In this document: positions 25,629-35,137 of the stretch, one piece after another
How positions within the stretch are numbered: position 1 is the first letter of the stretch
Layout of the letters: every line of letters begins with the position of its first letter
Made by a program: the position numbers and the translations under genes
Assembly (NCBI GenBank): GCA_039817415.1
Contig: JBCBVV010000009.1
Span: 62,001-126,000 of the forward strand
Origin: JALEFZ01 sp039817415
GTDB taxonomy: Bacteria; Bacteroidota; Bacteroidia; J057
Reading direction: 5' to 3'
DNA: 64,000 nt
Notes under the pieces: generated by a model
The model's database searches: none
Told to the model about the DNA's origin: nothing
What the model saw: the letters and a program-made list of their open reading frames with translations, nothing else

Positions 25629-27047
25629 GTGAAAGAATATGATAAACTCGCTGACATTCAGCGAGATTTATGGGCCAGATCGTTGTCTTGCAGCGATCTG
25701 GTCGATTTTTATTTGGCCCGCATTGAAGACCACAAAGACCTGAACATATTCCTTGAGGTCTACACTGAAGAAGCCCGTCAGAAGGCACTGGAAGTAGATC
25801 AAAAGATTGAAAAAGGAACTGCTGGTCGATTGGCAGGACTAGTATTGGGTATCAAAGATGTTATTTGTTACAAAGGACATCGTTTGGGAGCCTCTTCGCA
25901 AATTTTAGGAGAATTTCAGTCTCTTTTTACTGCCACTGCCCTACAGAAACTGTTGGATGAGGATGCCATTGTCATTGGCCATCAAAACTGCGATGAATTT
26001 GCGATGGGGTCATCCAATGAGAATTCTGCCTTTGGTCCAGTTAGGAATCCGCATGACCCTAATCGTGTAACGGGTGGTTCTTCAGGGGGAAGTGCTGCTG
26101 CGGTGGCAGCGAATCTATGCCATGCCTCTCTTGGCTCAGATACAGGCGGCTCCGTTCGGCAACCTGCTGGATTTTGTGGGGTTGTAGGTGCTAAGCCTAC
26201 CTATGGTAGAATTTCCAGATATGGCCTGATCGCTTATGCCTCTTCCTTTGATCAGATTGGACCCATTACCCGATCTATAGAGGATGCGGCCCTCTTAACT
26301 GAAATCATGGCTGGGCTAGACCCTCACGATCAAACCTCATCCAGTGAAAAGATTGGTACATACGTAGACCATACTCCCCAAAAAGATACCTACAAAATTG
26401 GCTACTTCGAGGAAGTTATTCAACATCCTTCCCTTGATGCAGAAATTCGGGAGCAGATTGAAGCCTGGATGGAAAGAAGGAGGAAAGAAGGACACGAACT
26501 AGTCAAGCTGTCTTTTCCCTTGATGTCGCATATGGTACCTACCTATTATGTGCTTACTACGGCTGAAGCCTCCTCCAACTTATCTAGGTACGATGGGGTA
26601 CGATACGGATACAGAGCCCCGAAGGCCGAAAATCTCGAAGAACTTTATGTCAGATCCCGTTCGGAGGCATTTGGGACAGAGGTAAAACGAAGAATTATGT
26701 TGGGGAGCTTTGTCCTTTCGGCTGGCTATTATGATGCCTACTATGGGAGGGCACAAAAAGTAAGGCGGAAAATCCAAGATCAGACCCATAAATTCTTTGC
26801 TGAAGTTGATTTCATCATGTCACCTGTTTCTCCAGGAGTGGCCTTTAACTTGGGAGAAAAAGTAGATGATCCAATTGAAATGTACCTGAGCGATATCTTT
26901 ACGGTTCATGCTAATTTAGCGGGACTGCCAGCCTTGGCTTTTCCATTAGGAAAACATAGCTCAGGAATGCCTACGGGTATACAATTGATGGCAAATGCGT
27001 TTGAGGAGGGAGAGCTTTTTAGTTTTTCATTGACTTGTAAGGATTGA
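25629..27047 (+). CDS. gatA: Aspartyl/glutamyl-tRNA amidotransferase subunit A
   Basis: A 472-residue amidase-signature enzyme, the normal size for GatA. The catalytic Ser-cisSer-Lys triad is visible: Lys in LGIKDVI (about residue 76), the Gly/Ser-rich loop TGGSSGGSAAAVA, and the nucleophile Ser in GSDTGGSVRQPAG (about 175). GatA releases ammonia from glutamine and passes it to GatB, which converts misacylated Glu-tRNA(Gln) or Asp-tRNA(Asn). The start is a GTG 14 bases after tatA. Subunits B and C are not in this window. Confidence 0.96.
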   Translation: MKEYDKLADIQRDLWARSLSCSDLVDFYLARIEDHKDLNIFLEVYTEEARQKALEVDQKIEKGTAGRLAGLVLGIKDVICYKGHRLGASSQILGEFQSLFTATALQKLLDEDAIVIGHQNCDEFAMGSSNENSAFGPVRNPHDPNRVTGGSSGGSAAAVAANLCHASLGSDTGGSVRQPAGFCGVVGAKPTYGRISRYGLIAYASSFDQIGPITRSIEDAALLTEIMAGLDPHDQTSSSEKIGTYVDHTPQKDTYKIGYFEEVIQHPSLDAEIREQIEAWMERRRKEGHELVKLSFPLMSHMVPTYYVLTTAEASSNLSRYDGVRYGYRAPKAENLEELYVRSRSEAFGTEVKRRIMLGSFVLSAGYYDAYYGRAQKVRRKIQDQTHKFFAEVDFIMSPVSPGVAFNLGEKVDDPIEMYLSDIFTVHANLAGLPALAFPLGKHSSGMPTGIQLMANAFEEGELFSFSLTCKD

Positions 27048-27155
27048 TACTTAACAACTTATTGCTGCTGGATTTTTTCTAATTGGAAAGATTCGGAAAA
27101 GTAGTTTTTTGGCCGTACTTTTAGAGGACCAGAATCCCTTTGAAACAAACTATAC

Positions 27156-28712
27156 ATGAAACGTACTTCCCTTCTTCTTTCCTTGTTGCTCATAGGAGCA
27201 AGCCTGCTTATAGGCCAAAATACGCTGACAAAAACCGATAGTACCAAAACACCCACCAAGGGTTCTTCCTTTGCCCAACTCGAAAAAGACGACAGGGTAG
27301 AAGAAGCCATCAAAGGATTCTCCAAAACCTACAGGTTCCCCAAACCTACTACAAGCAAGTATGACACCTTGCTGAACAATACAGGTAAGTTCCGATCCAA
27401 CGAAGTTCCTACCTATAACTCTAGTGTAGTGAGCAGAAGGCTATATGAGCTCCCTACTTTGATTCCGATGGAATACAATACCTATGTAAAGCGATACATA
27501 GATGTCTACACCAAAAAGAATAGAAATCTCACTTCCAAAATGCTGGGACTTCGTCCTGTTTTCTTTCCCATTTTTGAGGAAGAATTGGATAAAAATAATA
27601 TGCCGCTTGAGATCAAATACCTCGCTGTCGTAGAAAGCGCGCTCAATCCCCATGCCCGTTCTCGTGTGGGAGCAACAGGATTGTGGCAGTTTATGTTGTC
27701 TACCGGTCGTATGTATAACCTTAAGGTGAATACCTTCGTCGATGAGCGAAAAGACCCTTACAAATCAACTAAGGCAGCGGTTAAATATCTCAAAAATGCT
27801 TATGAGGAGTTTGATGACTGGTTGTTGGCGATTGCTTCCTACAACTGTGGAGCAGGAAATGTGAGAAAAGCCATTCGTAGATCTGGTGGGAAAAGGGATT
27901 TCTGGTCAATTAGGCCTTACCTGCCTAGAGAGACAAGGGGGTATGTACCTGCTTTTATCGCGGTAAACTATGTATTCAACTATTCTTCCGAATACAACAT
28001 CTACCCTGAGTATCCGGATTTTAAAATGTCTCAGGATACGCTTCATATTAGGAGACTTGATATCACGCTGCAAGAAATTGCGAGAATGACCAAGGCTAAT
28101 ATCAATGAGCTACGTTACCTCAATCCAGAATTAAAATTGGATCGTGTTCCCTACAGCTCGAACACTTATGTGCTGCGTGTTCCTTCTTCGGTTTCCAATT
28201 ACTTTGCAAGCCATGAAAAGGCCATTGCCGCCAAATATGGAAAGAAAAGAAACCAGACCTACACGGACAAGCCTATTAGCTACGCCAGCAATAAGTCTTA
28301 TTCGTCTTCCTATCAGCCAAAGGGGACCAAACTGTATTACTATAAGGTAAAGAGTGGAGATGTGGTTGGCTCCATTGCAGAAAGATATGGCGTAAGCAAA
28401 AGCCAAATCTCCGCCTGGAATAACCTGTACAGATATCGGATTAGGGTAGGGCAGAGGCTTAAGATTTATGCCAAGCCTTCAAGGGTGAATACTTCTATTT
28501 CTACTTCCGGAAAGGCGAGTACTTCCAAACCCAAAGTCGCTCAGGCAGCTCCTCCTTCTAATGGATCCATGAAGTTTCACAAGGTTAAGCAAGGAGAAAA
28601 TCTTTGGCTGATTTCCCGAGACTATGGATTAACGGTAGGACAGCTCCAATCGCTGAATCCTGGTATTCAGGCAAGTAAACTAAAGATTGGGCAAACGATA
28701 CGCGTGAAATAG
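27156..28712 (+). CDS. mltD: MltD-type membrane-bound lytic murein transglycosylase with two LysM domains
   Basis: A 518-residue exported protein. The signal peptide ends near LLIGQN. The goose-lysozyme-like SLT domain spans about residues 140-270 and includes the catalytic Glu in LAVVESALNPHARS, then GATGLWQFMLSTGRMY and AIASYNCGAGNVRKAI. Two LysM peptidoglycan-binding repeats follow at about 347-392 (YYKVKSGDVVGSIAERYGV) and 471-516 (FHKVKQGENLWLISRDYG). It cleaves glycan strands of peptidoglycan in the periplasm, for wall remodelling. Its 3' end shares a bidirectional terminator with the convergent PDZ-hydrolase gene. Confidence 0.95.
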   Translation: MKRTSLLLSLLLIGASLLIGQNTLTKTDSTKTPTKGSSFAQLEKDDRVEEAIKGFSKTYRFPKPTTSKYDTLLNNTGKFRSNEVPTYNSSVVSRRLYELPTLIPMEYNTYVKRYIDVYTKKNRNLTSKMLGLRPVFFPIFEEELDKNNMPLEIKYLAVVESALNPHARSRVGATGLWQFMLSTGRMYNLKVNTFVDERKDPYKSTKAAVKYLKNAYEEFDDWLLAIASYNCGAGNVRKAIRRSGGKRDFWSIRPYLPRETRGYVPAFIAVNYVFNYSSEYNIYPEYPDFKMSQDTLHIRRLDITLQEIARMTKANINELRYLNPELKLDRVPYSSNTYVLRVPSSVSNYFASHEKAIAAKYGKKRNQTYTDKPISYASNKSYSSSYQPKGTKLYYYKVKSGDVVGSIAERYGVSKSQISAWNNLYRYRIRVGQRLKIYAKPSRVNTSISTSGKASTSKPKVAQAAPPSNGSMKFHKVKQGENLWLISRDYGLTVGQLQSLNPGIQASKLKIGQTIRVK

Positions 28713-28736
28713 TAATCTATTTTGCCCCATAAAAAA

Positions 28737-28770
28737 ATCCTTCCTGCATTAGTTTTGTGCGGGAAGGATT
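28737..28770. terminator. Bidirectional terminator between mltD and the PDZ-hydrolase gene
   Basis: A 12-pair stem (atccttcctgca / tgcgggaaggat, one G-U pair) with a 9-base loop. It is flanked by an A tract on the left and T tract on the right, so it can act on both converging transcripts. Confidence 0.88.
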
Positions 28771-28801
28771 TTTCTGTTTGTACTGTTTGTTGAAGAAAGG
28801 C

Positions 28802-30184
28802 TTACTCTTCCATTCTCTGCTGCATCCACTCAATCATTTTGAAGGGAAGTTTTTCTGCAAAGCCACTTTGATAGAGGTTCCACATTTTAGCAGGATCTTT
28901 CATCGCTTCAATACCTGCCTCTTCAGAAGGCGCTTCAACGAGGTTGTGCATGGTATTCGGTAAAAGATGAAATTCTCCCTTTCCAGGATTGGCTGCATTC
29001 ACAATAGCTGCAATTTCCTGGTGGTCCAATTCGCCACCAGACTGAAGGTCAAGGCTACCATAAAGGCTGAGAACACTGGTATTGACTTGAGACCAAGCTT
29101 TGCTGATACGGGTGTTATGAAGGCTATTCCAGTATGTATGGCTTCGTCCAAGAATAAGGTCCTCACCATTCCAAGCAAGGTCTCTCTTCATCATGTCAGC
29201 CAATTTGGGTCTTGATGCTGCAATTTCCTTGGGAGACTTTCCCTCAACTCCCAATTGGTAGAGGAGGGGATAGTATTCTCTTTTTGCTTCTTCCAGACTT
29301 ACATAATCCATGCCTAGTTTTGGATTTTGCTGGCGCATGATCATGAGCATATATTCCATCCAACTGCTGTTCATGGTCCCGAATACCATAATGCCCTTAG
29401 GATTGATTTCCTCCCCCTGTGCGACCATAGGTGCATTGACTCCTCCTATTCCATGGCCAAAGAGAAATACATTCTCTTTATCCACAAAATCATAGGTAAG
29501 AAGCTTCTCAAACGCCTTCTGATAGGCCTCCGTATCCGCTTCAAAATTCACCTCATCGCAATCAATTGTGTTTTCACTATCTCCCATTCCACTTTTTTCA
29601 ACTCGCATTACAGCAAAACCTTGTTCCACCAAGATTTCAATGAGTTTTTTATAAGGATGCCAATCTGGAATATTGTCTATGGAACTACAAGGATAAGAAG
29701 GAATGAATAGAACGGCTGGATAGGTTTCCTGATCTAATTCTGGCTTAATGGTAAGACTCCTTAAGTGGCCCTCTTTGTAGGCAACCTGGTCATAGATCAT
29801 ATCGCCAAAACCAGATTCTTCCTTTCTTTTTGCGAGCAGGATACCACTCAAATCTAGGCTTTTACCCTCTCGAAATACCTTGACTTTTACCTCGTCGTCG
29901 GCTCGTAATTCTTTCAATTTGGAATTGAGATCATCAGGGTTTTTGAGACTTTTATCGTTGAAATGGGTGAGAATATCACCGATTTCGATCTCCATGGCGT
30001 TGGCGCTTCCAAGGGGGATAACTTCCTTGATTAAAACCCCTTCACCAGCTTCAAGGCCTGCAGCTTGGCTTTGCTCCTCAGTTGGAGATTCCATTAAAAT
30101 TCCAAAGTCTGCCTGTCTCCTTAGTTGCTGTCCGTAGTGGTGGGTCGAGATGAAAACAAGAAAAAGGATTGTAATTTGTCTCAT
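28802..30184 (-). CDS. Exported PDZ domain plus alpha/beta-hydrolase-fold protein lacking the nucleophile serine
   Basis: A 460-residue protein with a short signal peptide (MRQITILFLVFISTHHYGQ). Residues about 26-105 form a PDZ domain (GEGVLIKEVIPLGSANAMEIEIGDIL), and 125-460 form a CocE/BAAT-like alpha/beta hydrolase (EKSGMGDSE, SLYGSLDLQSG, LPNTMHNLVEAP). At the nucleophile elbow, where GHSxGG is expected, the sequence is GHGIGG (residues 243-248), encoded by an unambiguous gga codon. The Asp and His of the triad appear intact. It may be a pseudoenzyme or use another residue (PSYPCSS at 162-168 is near). It is probably periplasmic; role unknown. Confidence 0.85.
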   Translation of the reverse strand: MRQITILFLVFISTHHYGQQLRRQADFGILMESPTEEQSQAAGLEAGEGVLIKEVIPLGSANAMEIEIGDILTHFNDKSLKNPDDLNSKLKELRADDEVKVKVFREGKSLDLSGILLAKRKEESGFGDMIYDQVAYKEGHLRSLTIKPELDQETYPAVLFIPSYPCSSIDNIPDWHPYKKLIEILVEQGFAVMRVEKSGMGDSENTIDCDEVNFEADTEAYQKAFEKLLTYDFVDKENVFLFGHGIGGVNAPMVAQGEEINPKGIMVFGTMNSSWMEYMLMIMRQQNPKLGMDYVSLEEAKREYYPLLYQLGVEGKSPKEIAASRPKLADMMKRDLAWNGEDLILGRSHTYWNSLHNTRISKAWSQVNTSVLSLYGSLDLQSGGELDHQEIAAIVNAANPGKGEFHLLPNTMHNLVEAPSEEAGIEAMKDPAKMWNLYQSGFAEKLPFKMIEWMQQRMEE

Positions 30185-30432
30185 GGAATTATGGTGTTGG
30201 AATACTTGCCCATCCTATTCAGGCATCGAATTGTAGGTATATTTAGCTATAAATAAAGAGGAGGTAACGACTGCATGTTATTAAAAATCCCTGACTTTAG
30301 ACATAGAATGTTACCAATTCCTCTAAGACTTTTCTCAATTGGTAAACATTAGTACTGCTATACTTTTACCTGGGATTAATATTCAAATTACAGGAAAAGA
30401 GTCCATTCAAGAGAAACATTAACCTATTCCCT

Positions 30433-32304
30433 ATGAAAAAAATCATTTTGCTTTCCATGTTGATATGGGGAGGATTGATGGTGGCCCAAAAACAGGCTAA
30501 AATCATCATTGACTCACAAGGAGACATACATCCTTGGAACAACCTCAACGTCAACAATAGTAACGAAACCTTCCAATTCGCTATTGTTACAGATAGAACA
30601 GGAGGGGTAAGGCCAGGAGTATTTCCTGTAGCTGTAGACAAACTGAATCTTCTTCAACCTGAGTTTGTAATGAGTGTGGGCGACCTAATTACGGGTTATA
30701 CAGAAGATAGAGATCAGATCAATAAAGAGTGGGACGAATTCAACGGATTTATTTCTAAGCTTACCATGCCCTTTTTCTATCTACCAGGGAATCATGATTA
30801 TATCAATGATGTCATGGCGGAGGAGTGGAAGAAGAGGTTTGGGAAGGACTATTATCATTTTGTCTATAAGGATGTCCTATTCCTCTGTTTGAATACAGAA
30901 GAATTGAAGAGAGGAGCAGGAAGAGGCGCGATCGACCAGCCCCAATATGATTACATCAAGAAGACCTTGGCCAAAAATTCCAAGGTAAAGTGGACGCTTG
31001 TCTTTATGCACCAACCGCTTTGGGATCAGGAGGACAATGGAATGTGGGAAGAGGTAGAAACCTTACTCAAGGACAGAAAGCATACCGTTTATGTTGGACA
31101 TCGCCATCGCTATGTCAAATACGAGCGTAACAATTCGAATTATTTCATCCTAGCCACTACTGGTGGAGGCTCTGGCCTTCGTGGACCAGCTTTCGGTGAG
31201 TTTGATCATGTAGTATGGATCACCATGACAGAAGAAGGTCCTATTATGGCTAATCTGTTATTGGATGGAATCTGGGATGAGAATGTCCAAACTGAGGAGG
31301 GGTTGAAGAGAATGAGAGGGCTGACTTCTGCAAAATTGATGCAGATTGAACTTCCAGTCGCGGATCAATTAGATGAAGAGGATGGGGTAGCTGAGCCTGT
31401 TTTTGAAGAAGGGGGAATAGGATTTACCTTCACCAATCCTGCTGACATTCCTTTGTTTGTGGAGGTGGAATTGGAAACACATAAGGATATCTGGGTAGCC
31501 TCAGCCCCTTTAGAAATTGAAATTGGACCTAATTCGGTAGAGAAGGTTGCCATTCCTTTGGCCAGTGATGAACAAAAATTTCTCTCTGAAATGGACCCAT
31601 TCGAAGCGGAAGTTACCTATACCTATAAGCCAGAAGGTGCGCCTGAATTAGAGTGGGAGAAGGAATTTAAGCTTCAGCCTATGGCTCAACTTCCCATCCA
31701 ATACTCTGGCAAGCCGATTAAGGTAGATGGCAAGTTATCGGATTGGCCTGATTTGAGATTTGCTGAAATCAATCCCATTGCTGTTTCCTCTCCCTTTGCT
31801 CATACAGGAGATAAAGACGGTAGTTTTTCCTTTGATATTGCCTATCATGGGGACTATGTGTATATGGCCATGGAGGTGGTTGACGACGATATGGTGATAA
31901 AGGAAAACGGAGATATTTCTACCCAGGATGGCGCCTTTTTTCTCCTAGATGCCAGAAGCATGGCTGATATGATGACAGGAGAGGGAGGACGTCCATTTCG
32001 TGATTGGCCTCTATTGGGAATTTGCCCAACGAAGGATGGATCCACGAGCCTATTCCAAGAAGCCTATTTGCCTAAAGGCGTTGAAGTGGCTACCACCCAA
32101 ACAGACTGGGGCTATATCGTTGAAGCAGCTGTCCCCATTGATTACATCAAATCCAAGCAAGGAGATAATTGGAAGCACTTACGCTTCAATTGTGGTGTAC
32201 ATGATGTAGACAAAAATGGAGACCACGATAGCCAATTGTTCTGGAAACCTGATTGGAGATTTGAGAAAAATATTATTGGATCCGGGATGTTTAAAAAGCA
32301 ATAA
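30433..32304 (+). CDS. Secreted metallophosphoesterase with C-terminal CBM9/DOMON-like domain
   Basis: A 623-residue exported protein (signal MKKIILLSMLIWGGLMVAQ). The calcineurin-like phosphoesterase core is visible: DRTGG in place of DxH, then VGDLITG, GNHDYIND, FMHQPLWD and GHRHRY, giving the metal-binding set near residues 53-225. After a linker and beta domain, about residues 430-620 form a CBM9-like module (VDGKLSDWPDL, DYVYMAMEVVDDDMV, DGAFFLLDAR, WGYIVEAAVP). This module usually binds sugar ends on the surface. Phosphodiester or phosphomonoester hydrolysis on a carbohydrate-bound substrate is inferred. A long terminator follows. Confidence 0.9.
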   Translation: MKKIILLSMLIWGGLMVAQKQAKIIIDSQGDIHPWNNLNVNNSNETFQFAIVTDRTGGVRPGVFPVAVDKLNLLQPEFVMSVGDLITGYTEDRDQINKEWDEFNGFISKLTMPFFYLPGNHDYINDVMAEEWKKRFGKDYYHFVYKDVLFLCLNTEELKRGAGRGAIDQPQYDYIKKTLAKNSKVKWTLVFMHQPLWDQEDNGMWEEVETLLKDRKHTVYVGHRHRYVKYERNNSNYFILATTGGGSGLRGPAFGEFDHVVWITMTEEGPIMANLLLDGIWDENVQTEEGLKRMRGLTSAKLMQIELPVADQLDEEDGVAEPVFEEGGIGFTFTNPADIPLFVEVELETHKDIWVASAPLEIEIGPNSVEKVAIPLASDEQKFLSEMDPFEAEVTYTYKPEGAPELEWEKEFKLQPMAQLPIQYSGKPIKVDGKLSDWPDLRFAEINPIAVSSPFAHTGDKDGSFSFDIAYHGDYVYMAMEVVDDDMVIKENGDISTQDGAFFLLDARSMADMMTGEGGRPFRDWPLLGICPTKDGSTSLFQEAYLPKGVEVATTQTDWGYIVEAAVPIDYIKSKQGDNWKHLRFNCGVHDVDKNGDHDSQLFWKPDWRFEKNIIGSGMFKKQ

Positions 32305-32323
32305 CTGAATCCTATACATGAAT

Positions 32324-32367
32324 AAAAAGAAAAGGGACAGTCCTCATAGATTGTCCCTTTTCTTTTT
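32324..32367. terminator. Long bidirectional terminator
   Basis: A 16-bp perfect stem (aaaaagaaaagggaca paired with its complement, 32324-32339 and 32352-32367) around a 12-base loop. The A- and T-rich ends let it terminate both the phosphoesterase transcript (plus) and the PiT-like transcript (minus), which converge here. Confidence 0.9.
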
Positions 32368-32382
32368 GATATAAGAGGCTGT

Positions 32383-33420
32383 TTAGAAGGAGAAGAGAAC
32401 GGAAATATCCTTGCCTTCTACTGTATAGAGCATCACTACGAGTGCGATAGAAATGATCAATCCAAGCGCTGCTTTTCCAAGGTCTGCGAAGATCATGGTA
32501 CTCAGTTTTCTGTCTGGCTTAGGTCCCAAGGAGAACCTGATGGCTAATTCTCTACCGGCCAGCAATCCAAGGAATACCCAAGTCGTGCTCATAGGTAGCT
32601 TGGCTTCCCAAAGACCCAAAGCGTTGTACTTGAAAAGGTAAAGACAGATTCCATAAAATAGGTCAATGAAGGTAGCTGACCTTATATCTGCAGTATTGGT
32701 TTTAGATTTTACGATGCCTTGAATGGCCCCACCCTTTTGGTAAAAAATATAGGCCAGCATTCCCAGTAAGATAGCAACTGTTACAAAGAAGGTAGTTGGA
32801 TCAATCTTCTCAGGATCACCAAGATAAATATAGATATTAGCCAAGTCTTGGGTCAGCCATTGAGCCCAAAGGAAACCCGTAGACAACCACTGTAAAACCA
32901 CCCAGAAGTTTCTGTTGGTCATGAGGTTGTTTTTGGATCCCATAGGATTGTTGATGAAGTACTTTTCTGTCGATCTGCTCAAAATGAAATACATCACCAA
33001 GGCAAAGCCAAAGGCGACGGCGTATCCAATCAGTGATTTATTGAGCATCCCTGGAAGGTTTTTCAGGGAGAAGAAAGACAAAATCAAGAAGGTGGTACTC
33101 ACCGGAATCCCCAATCTTGTGATCAGCAGAAGAATGGCTGGTGGAAGAAGGTACCAGAAGGAAAGGTTGATCTCACCTTCGGACTTGATAATTTTATCTA
33201 AGCGGTCAAAAGCGACGTCATTTCCACCCAAAAAGGCTCCTTGTCCAGTATACCCTAGAATAAGGATGGCGGCCATGATTCCTCCAGCGAATAGCCAGAG
33301 TACCCACCAAGGCCTTTTTTCATTTGAGGTAAGGAAAGTTCCAAGTGTTTGGATAACGTCATTACCTACTACTGAGTAGGCAGCAAGCGTAAAGCCCGTA
33401 AGAGCAATGGCATATTCCAT
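32383..33420 (-). CDS. PiT-family-like inorganic phosphate transporter
   Basis: A 345-residue membrane protein with about ten helices. The paired PiT signatures are recognisable but divergent. The first half has VVGNDVIQTLGTFLTSN (compare GANDVANSFG) and the second half has LGIPVSTTF. PMSTTWVFLGLLAGRE lies near residue 275. Classical PiT permeases import phosphate with protons or sodium. The divergence means substrate could be phosphate, sulfate or another oxyanion. It follows the phosphoesterase gene convergently, which suggests phosphate use, by inference. Downstream lies the shared terminator. Confidence 0.75.
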   Translation of the reverse strand: MEYAIALTGFTLAAYSVVGNDVIQTLGTFLTSNEKRPWWVLWLFAGGIMAAILILGYTGQGAFLGGNDVAFDRLDKIIKSEGEINLSFWYLLPPAILLLITRLGIPVSTTFLILSFFSLKNLPGMLNKSLIGYAVAFGFALVMYFILSRSTEKYFINNPMGSKNNLMTNRNFWVVLQWLSTGFLWAQWLTQDLANIYIYLGDPEKIDPTTFFVTVAILLGMLAYIFYQKGGAIQGIVKSKTNTADIRSATFIDLFYGICLYLFKYNALGLWEAKLPMSTTWVFLGLLAGRELAIRFSLGPKPDRKLSTMIFADLGKAALGLIISIALVVMLYTVEGKDISVLFSF

Positions 33421-33596
33421 GGATAGTATTTAGTGCATGTTTTTCGACCTGAAAATACTATCCTTATTCCCATAAAACCAAATTCCTACATATGGGAAAA
33501 ATACCCTTTTCTAGAAAATACATAGAACATTCAAGAAGCTTATAGGCTAATTTTACCTTAGGCTTGATTTCTTCCGATCTCTTGTGGAAAAAAATA

Positions 33597-34928
33597 TTAT
33601 CCTACCTTTTTTTCAACCCTCTCCCAATCTCTTATGGTGTCAGCTACGACAAAAGTACTTCCACCTACAAATATTAGATCTTTGGTATCTCCCACTTCGT
33701 GTATAGCAGCTTGAATGCCCTCCATAGCTGTGTGATAAGCCTTCCCGACTAGGTTATGACCTTCTGCTTTTAGCTGGAGACTTTGAGAATCTAGACCTCT
33801 TGGAACAGAGGGTGTTACGAAATAATATATAGCTGTTTTGGGTAGAAGGGCCAGAATAGCATGGTGGTCTTTATCTGAAACCATTCCCCAAACGATATGT
33901 AGTTGCTCGATGTCTGCTTCTTCCAACTGCTGGATGAGGGCTTTGACTCCGGCTTCGTTGTGTCCCGTATCACACCATATCCGAGGGTTGTTGTAGAGTT
34001 CTTCCATTCTCCCTCGCAGCCCTGAGTTCATTCTTACCCTACTAAGGCCTCGTTGAATATCCTCATCTTCAATCTCCCAAACGTCTTCTCTCAAGACCTC
34101 AATAGCAGTTAGAGCTGTCAATACATTCTGACGTTGGTAATGACCCATTAGGTCCAGATGGAATGTCTCATTTACCTCTTCATCAACATTATAAATATCT
34201 AAGACTTGTTGCTGAAATATCTGCTCGTGCTTTTCCAGCTTAAATTTTTCATCTGCCAGGATGATAGGTGCTCCAAGTTCAGATGATACCTTGTTAAAAA
34301 CTGGCAGGGTTTCAGGATGTCTTTCTCCAATAACAACAGGGGTAAAGGGCTTGATGATTCCAGCCTTTTCAAAAGCAATTTTATCAAGGGTATCTCCCAA
34401 CAATTCCATGTGATCCATAGAAATATTGGTGATGACACTTAGTTCAGGTCTAATGATATTGGTGGAGTCTAATCTACCTCCTAACCCAACTTCAACAACA
34501 GCAATGTCCACTTCTTCTTCTGCAAAATAATCGAAGGCCATAGCCACTGTTACTTCAAAGAAGCTAGGGCTAATTTTTTCAATGATTTTATCATAGCAGT
34601 CTACAAATTCGACCACTGCCCGCTTAGACATTTCCTTGCCATTTATCTTGATCCGCTCTGTGAAGTTGACAAGGTGGGGAGAAGTGTAGGTGCCGACTTT
34701 GTATCCAGCCTCCATCAAAACAGAAGTGAGCATAGAGGAGACGGAGCCTTTGCCATTGGTTCCGGCTACATGTATGGTGTTGAATCTCCATTGAGGCAAG
34801 CCAATGGCCCAGCATAATTCATTGATGTTGTCAAGGCCTTTTTTGAAGGCAATTTTTCCCTTGTTTTGATACATGGGAAGCATTTTAAAGAGTCTGGCTA
34901 GGGTTTCGTCGTATTGCTGATTTATCAT
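33597..34928 (-). CDS. folC: Bifunctional folylpolyglutamate synthase/dihydrofolate synthase
   Basis: A 443-residue Mur-ligase-family enzyme. The ATP-binding loop HVAGTNGKGSVSSML (about residues 53-67) and SPHLVNFTERIKING are diagnostic, followed by VVEVGLGGRLDSTNI and NISMDHMELLGDTLDKIA. The C-terminal domain contains WCDTGHNEAGVKAL. It attaches glutamate to dihydropteroate and extends the polyglutamate tail of folates in the cytoplasm. It starts at ATG 34928 and stands alone. Intergenic DNA of about 175 bases separates it from the PiT-like gene. Confidence 0.96.
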   Translation of the reverse strand: MINQQYDETLARLFKMLPMYQNKGKIAFKKGLDNINELCWAIGLPQWRFNTIHVAGTNGKGSVSSMLTSVLMEAGYKVGTYTSPHLVNFTERIKINGKEMSKRAVVEFVDCYDKIIEKISPSFFEVTVAMAFDYFAEEEVDIAVVEVGLGGRLDSTNIIRPELSVITNISMDHMELLGDTLDKIAFEKAGIIKPFTPVVIGERHPETLPVFNKVSSELGAPIILADEKFKLEKHEQIFQQQVLDIYNVDEEVNETFHLDLMGHYQRQNVLTALTAIEVLREDVWEIEDEDIQRGLSRVRMNSGLRGRMEELYNNPRIWCDTGHNEAGVKALIQQLEEADIEQLHIVWGMVSDKDHHAILALLPKTAIYYFVTPSVPRGLDSQSLQLKAEGHNLVGKAYHTAMEGIQAAIHEVGDTKDLIFVGGSTFVVADTIRDWERVEKKVG

Positions 34929-35099
34929 TGATAGACCTAATGGGATGATCGAAGAAAGCGAGTTGTTGTAGATTTTCCGAACCTAACACTCAATAATATT
35001 TACATAAAGGCCGTTTTGATGTTGAACCTAAAAGGGGAAGAAGTAAGGAAAAATTGGAATTACTTTCCTCCCTTCCTTTTTCCATTCTTTTTGACGAAT

Positions 35100-35107
35100 T
35101 ATTTTTG
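35100..35107 (+). promoter_or_regulatory. Putative -7 promoter element
   Basis: TATTTTTG matches the TAnnTTTG consensus, 31 bases upstream of the PorV/PorQ-like gene. A -33 element is not clear. Confidence 0.3.
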
Positions 35108-35137
35108 AACTTGATACCCCAAGCAACTCCCTGATCC

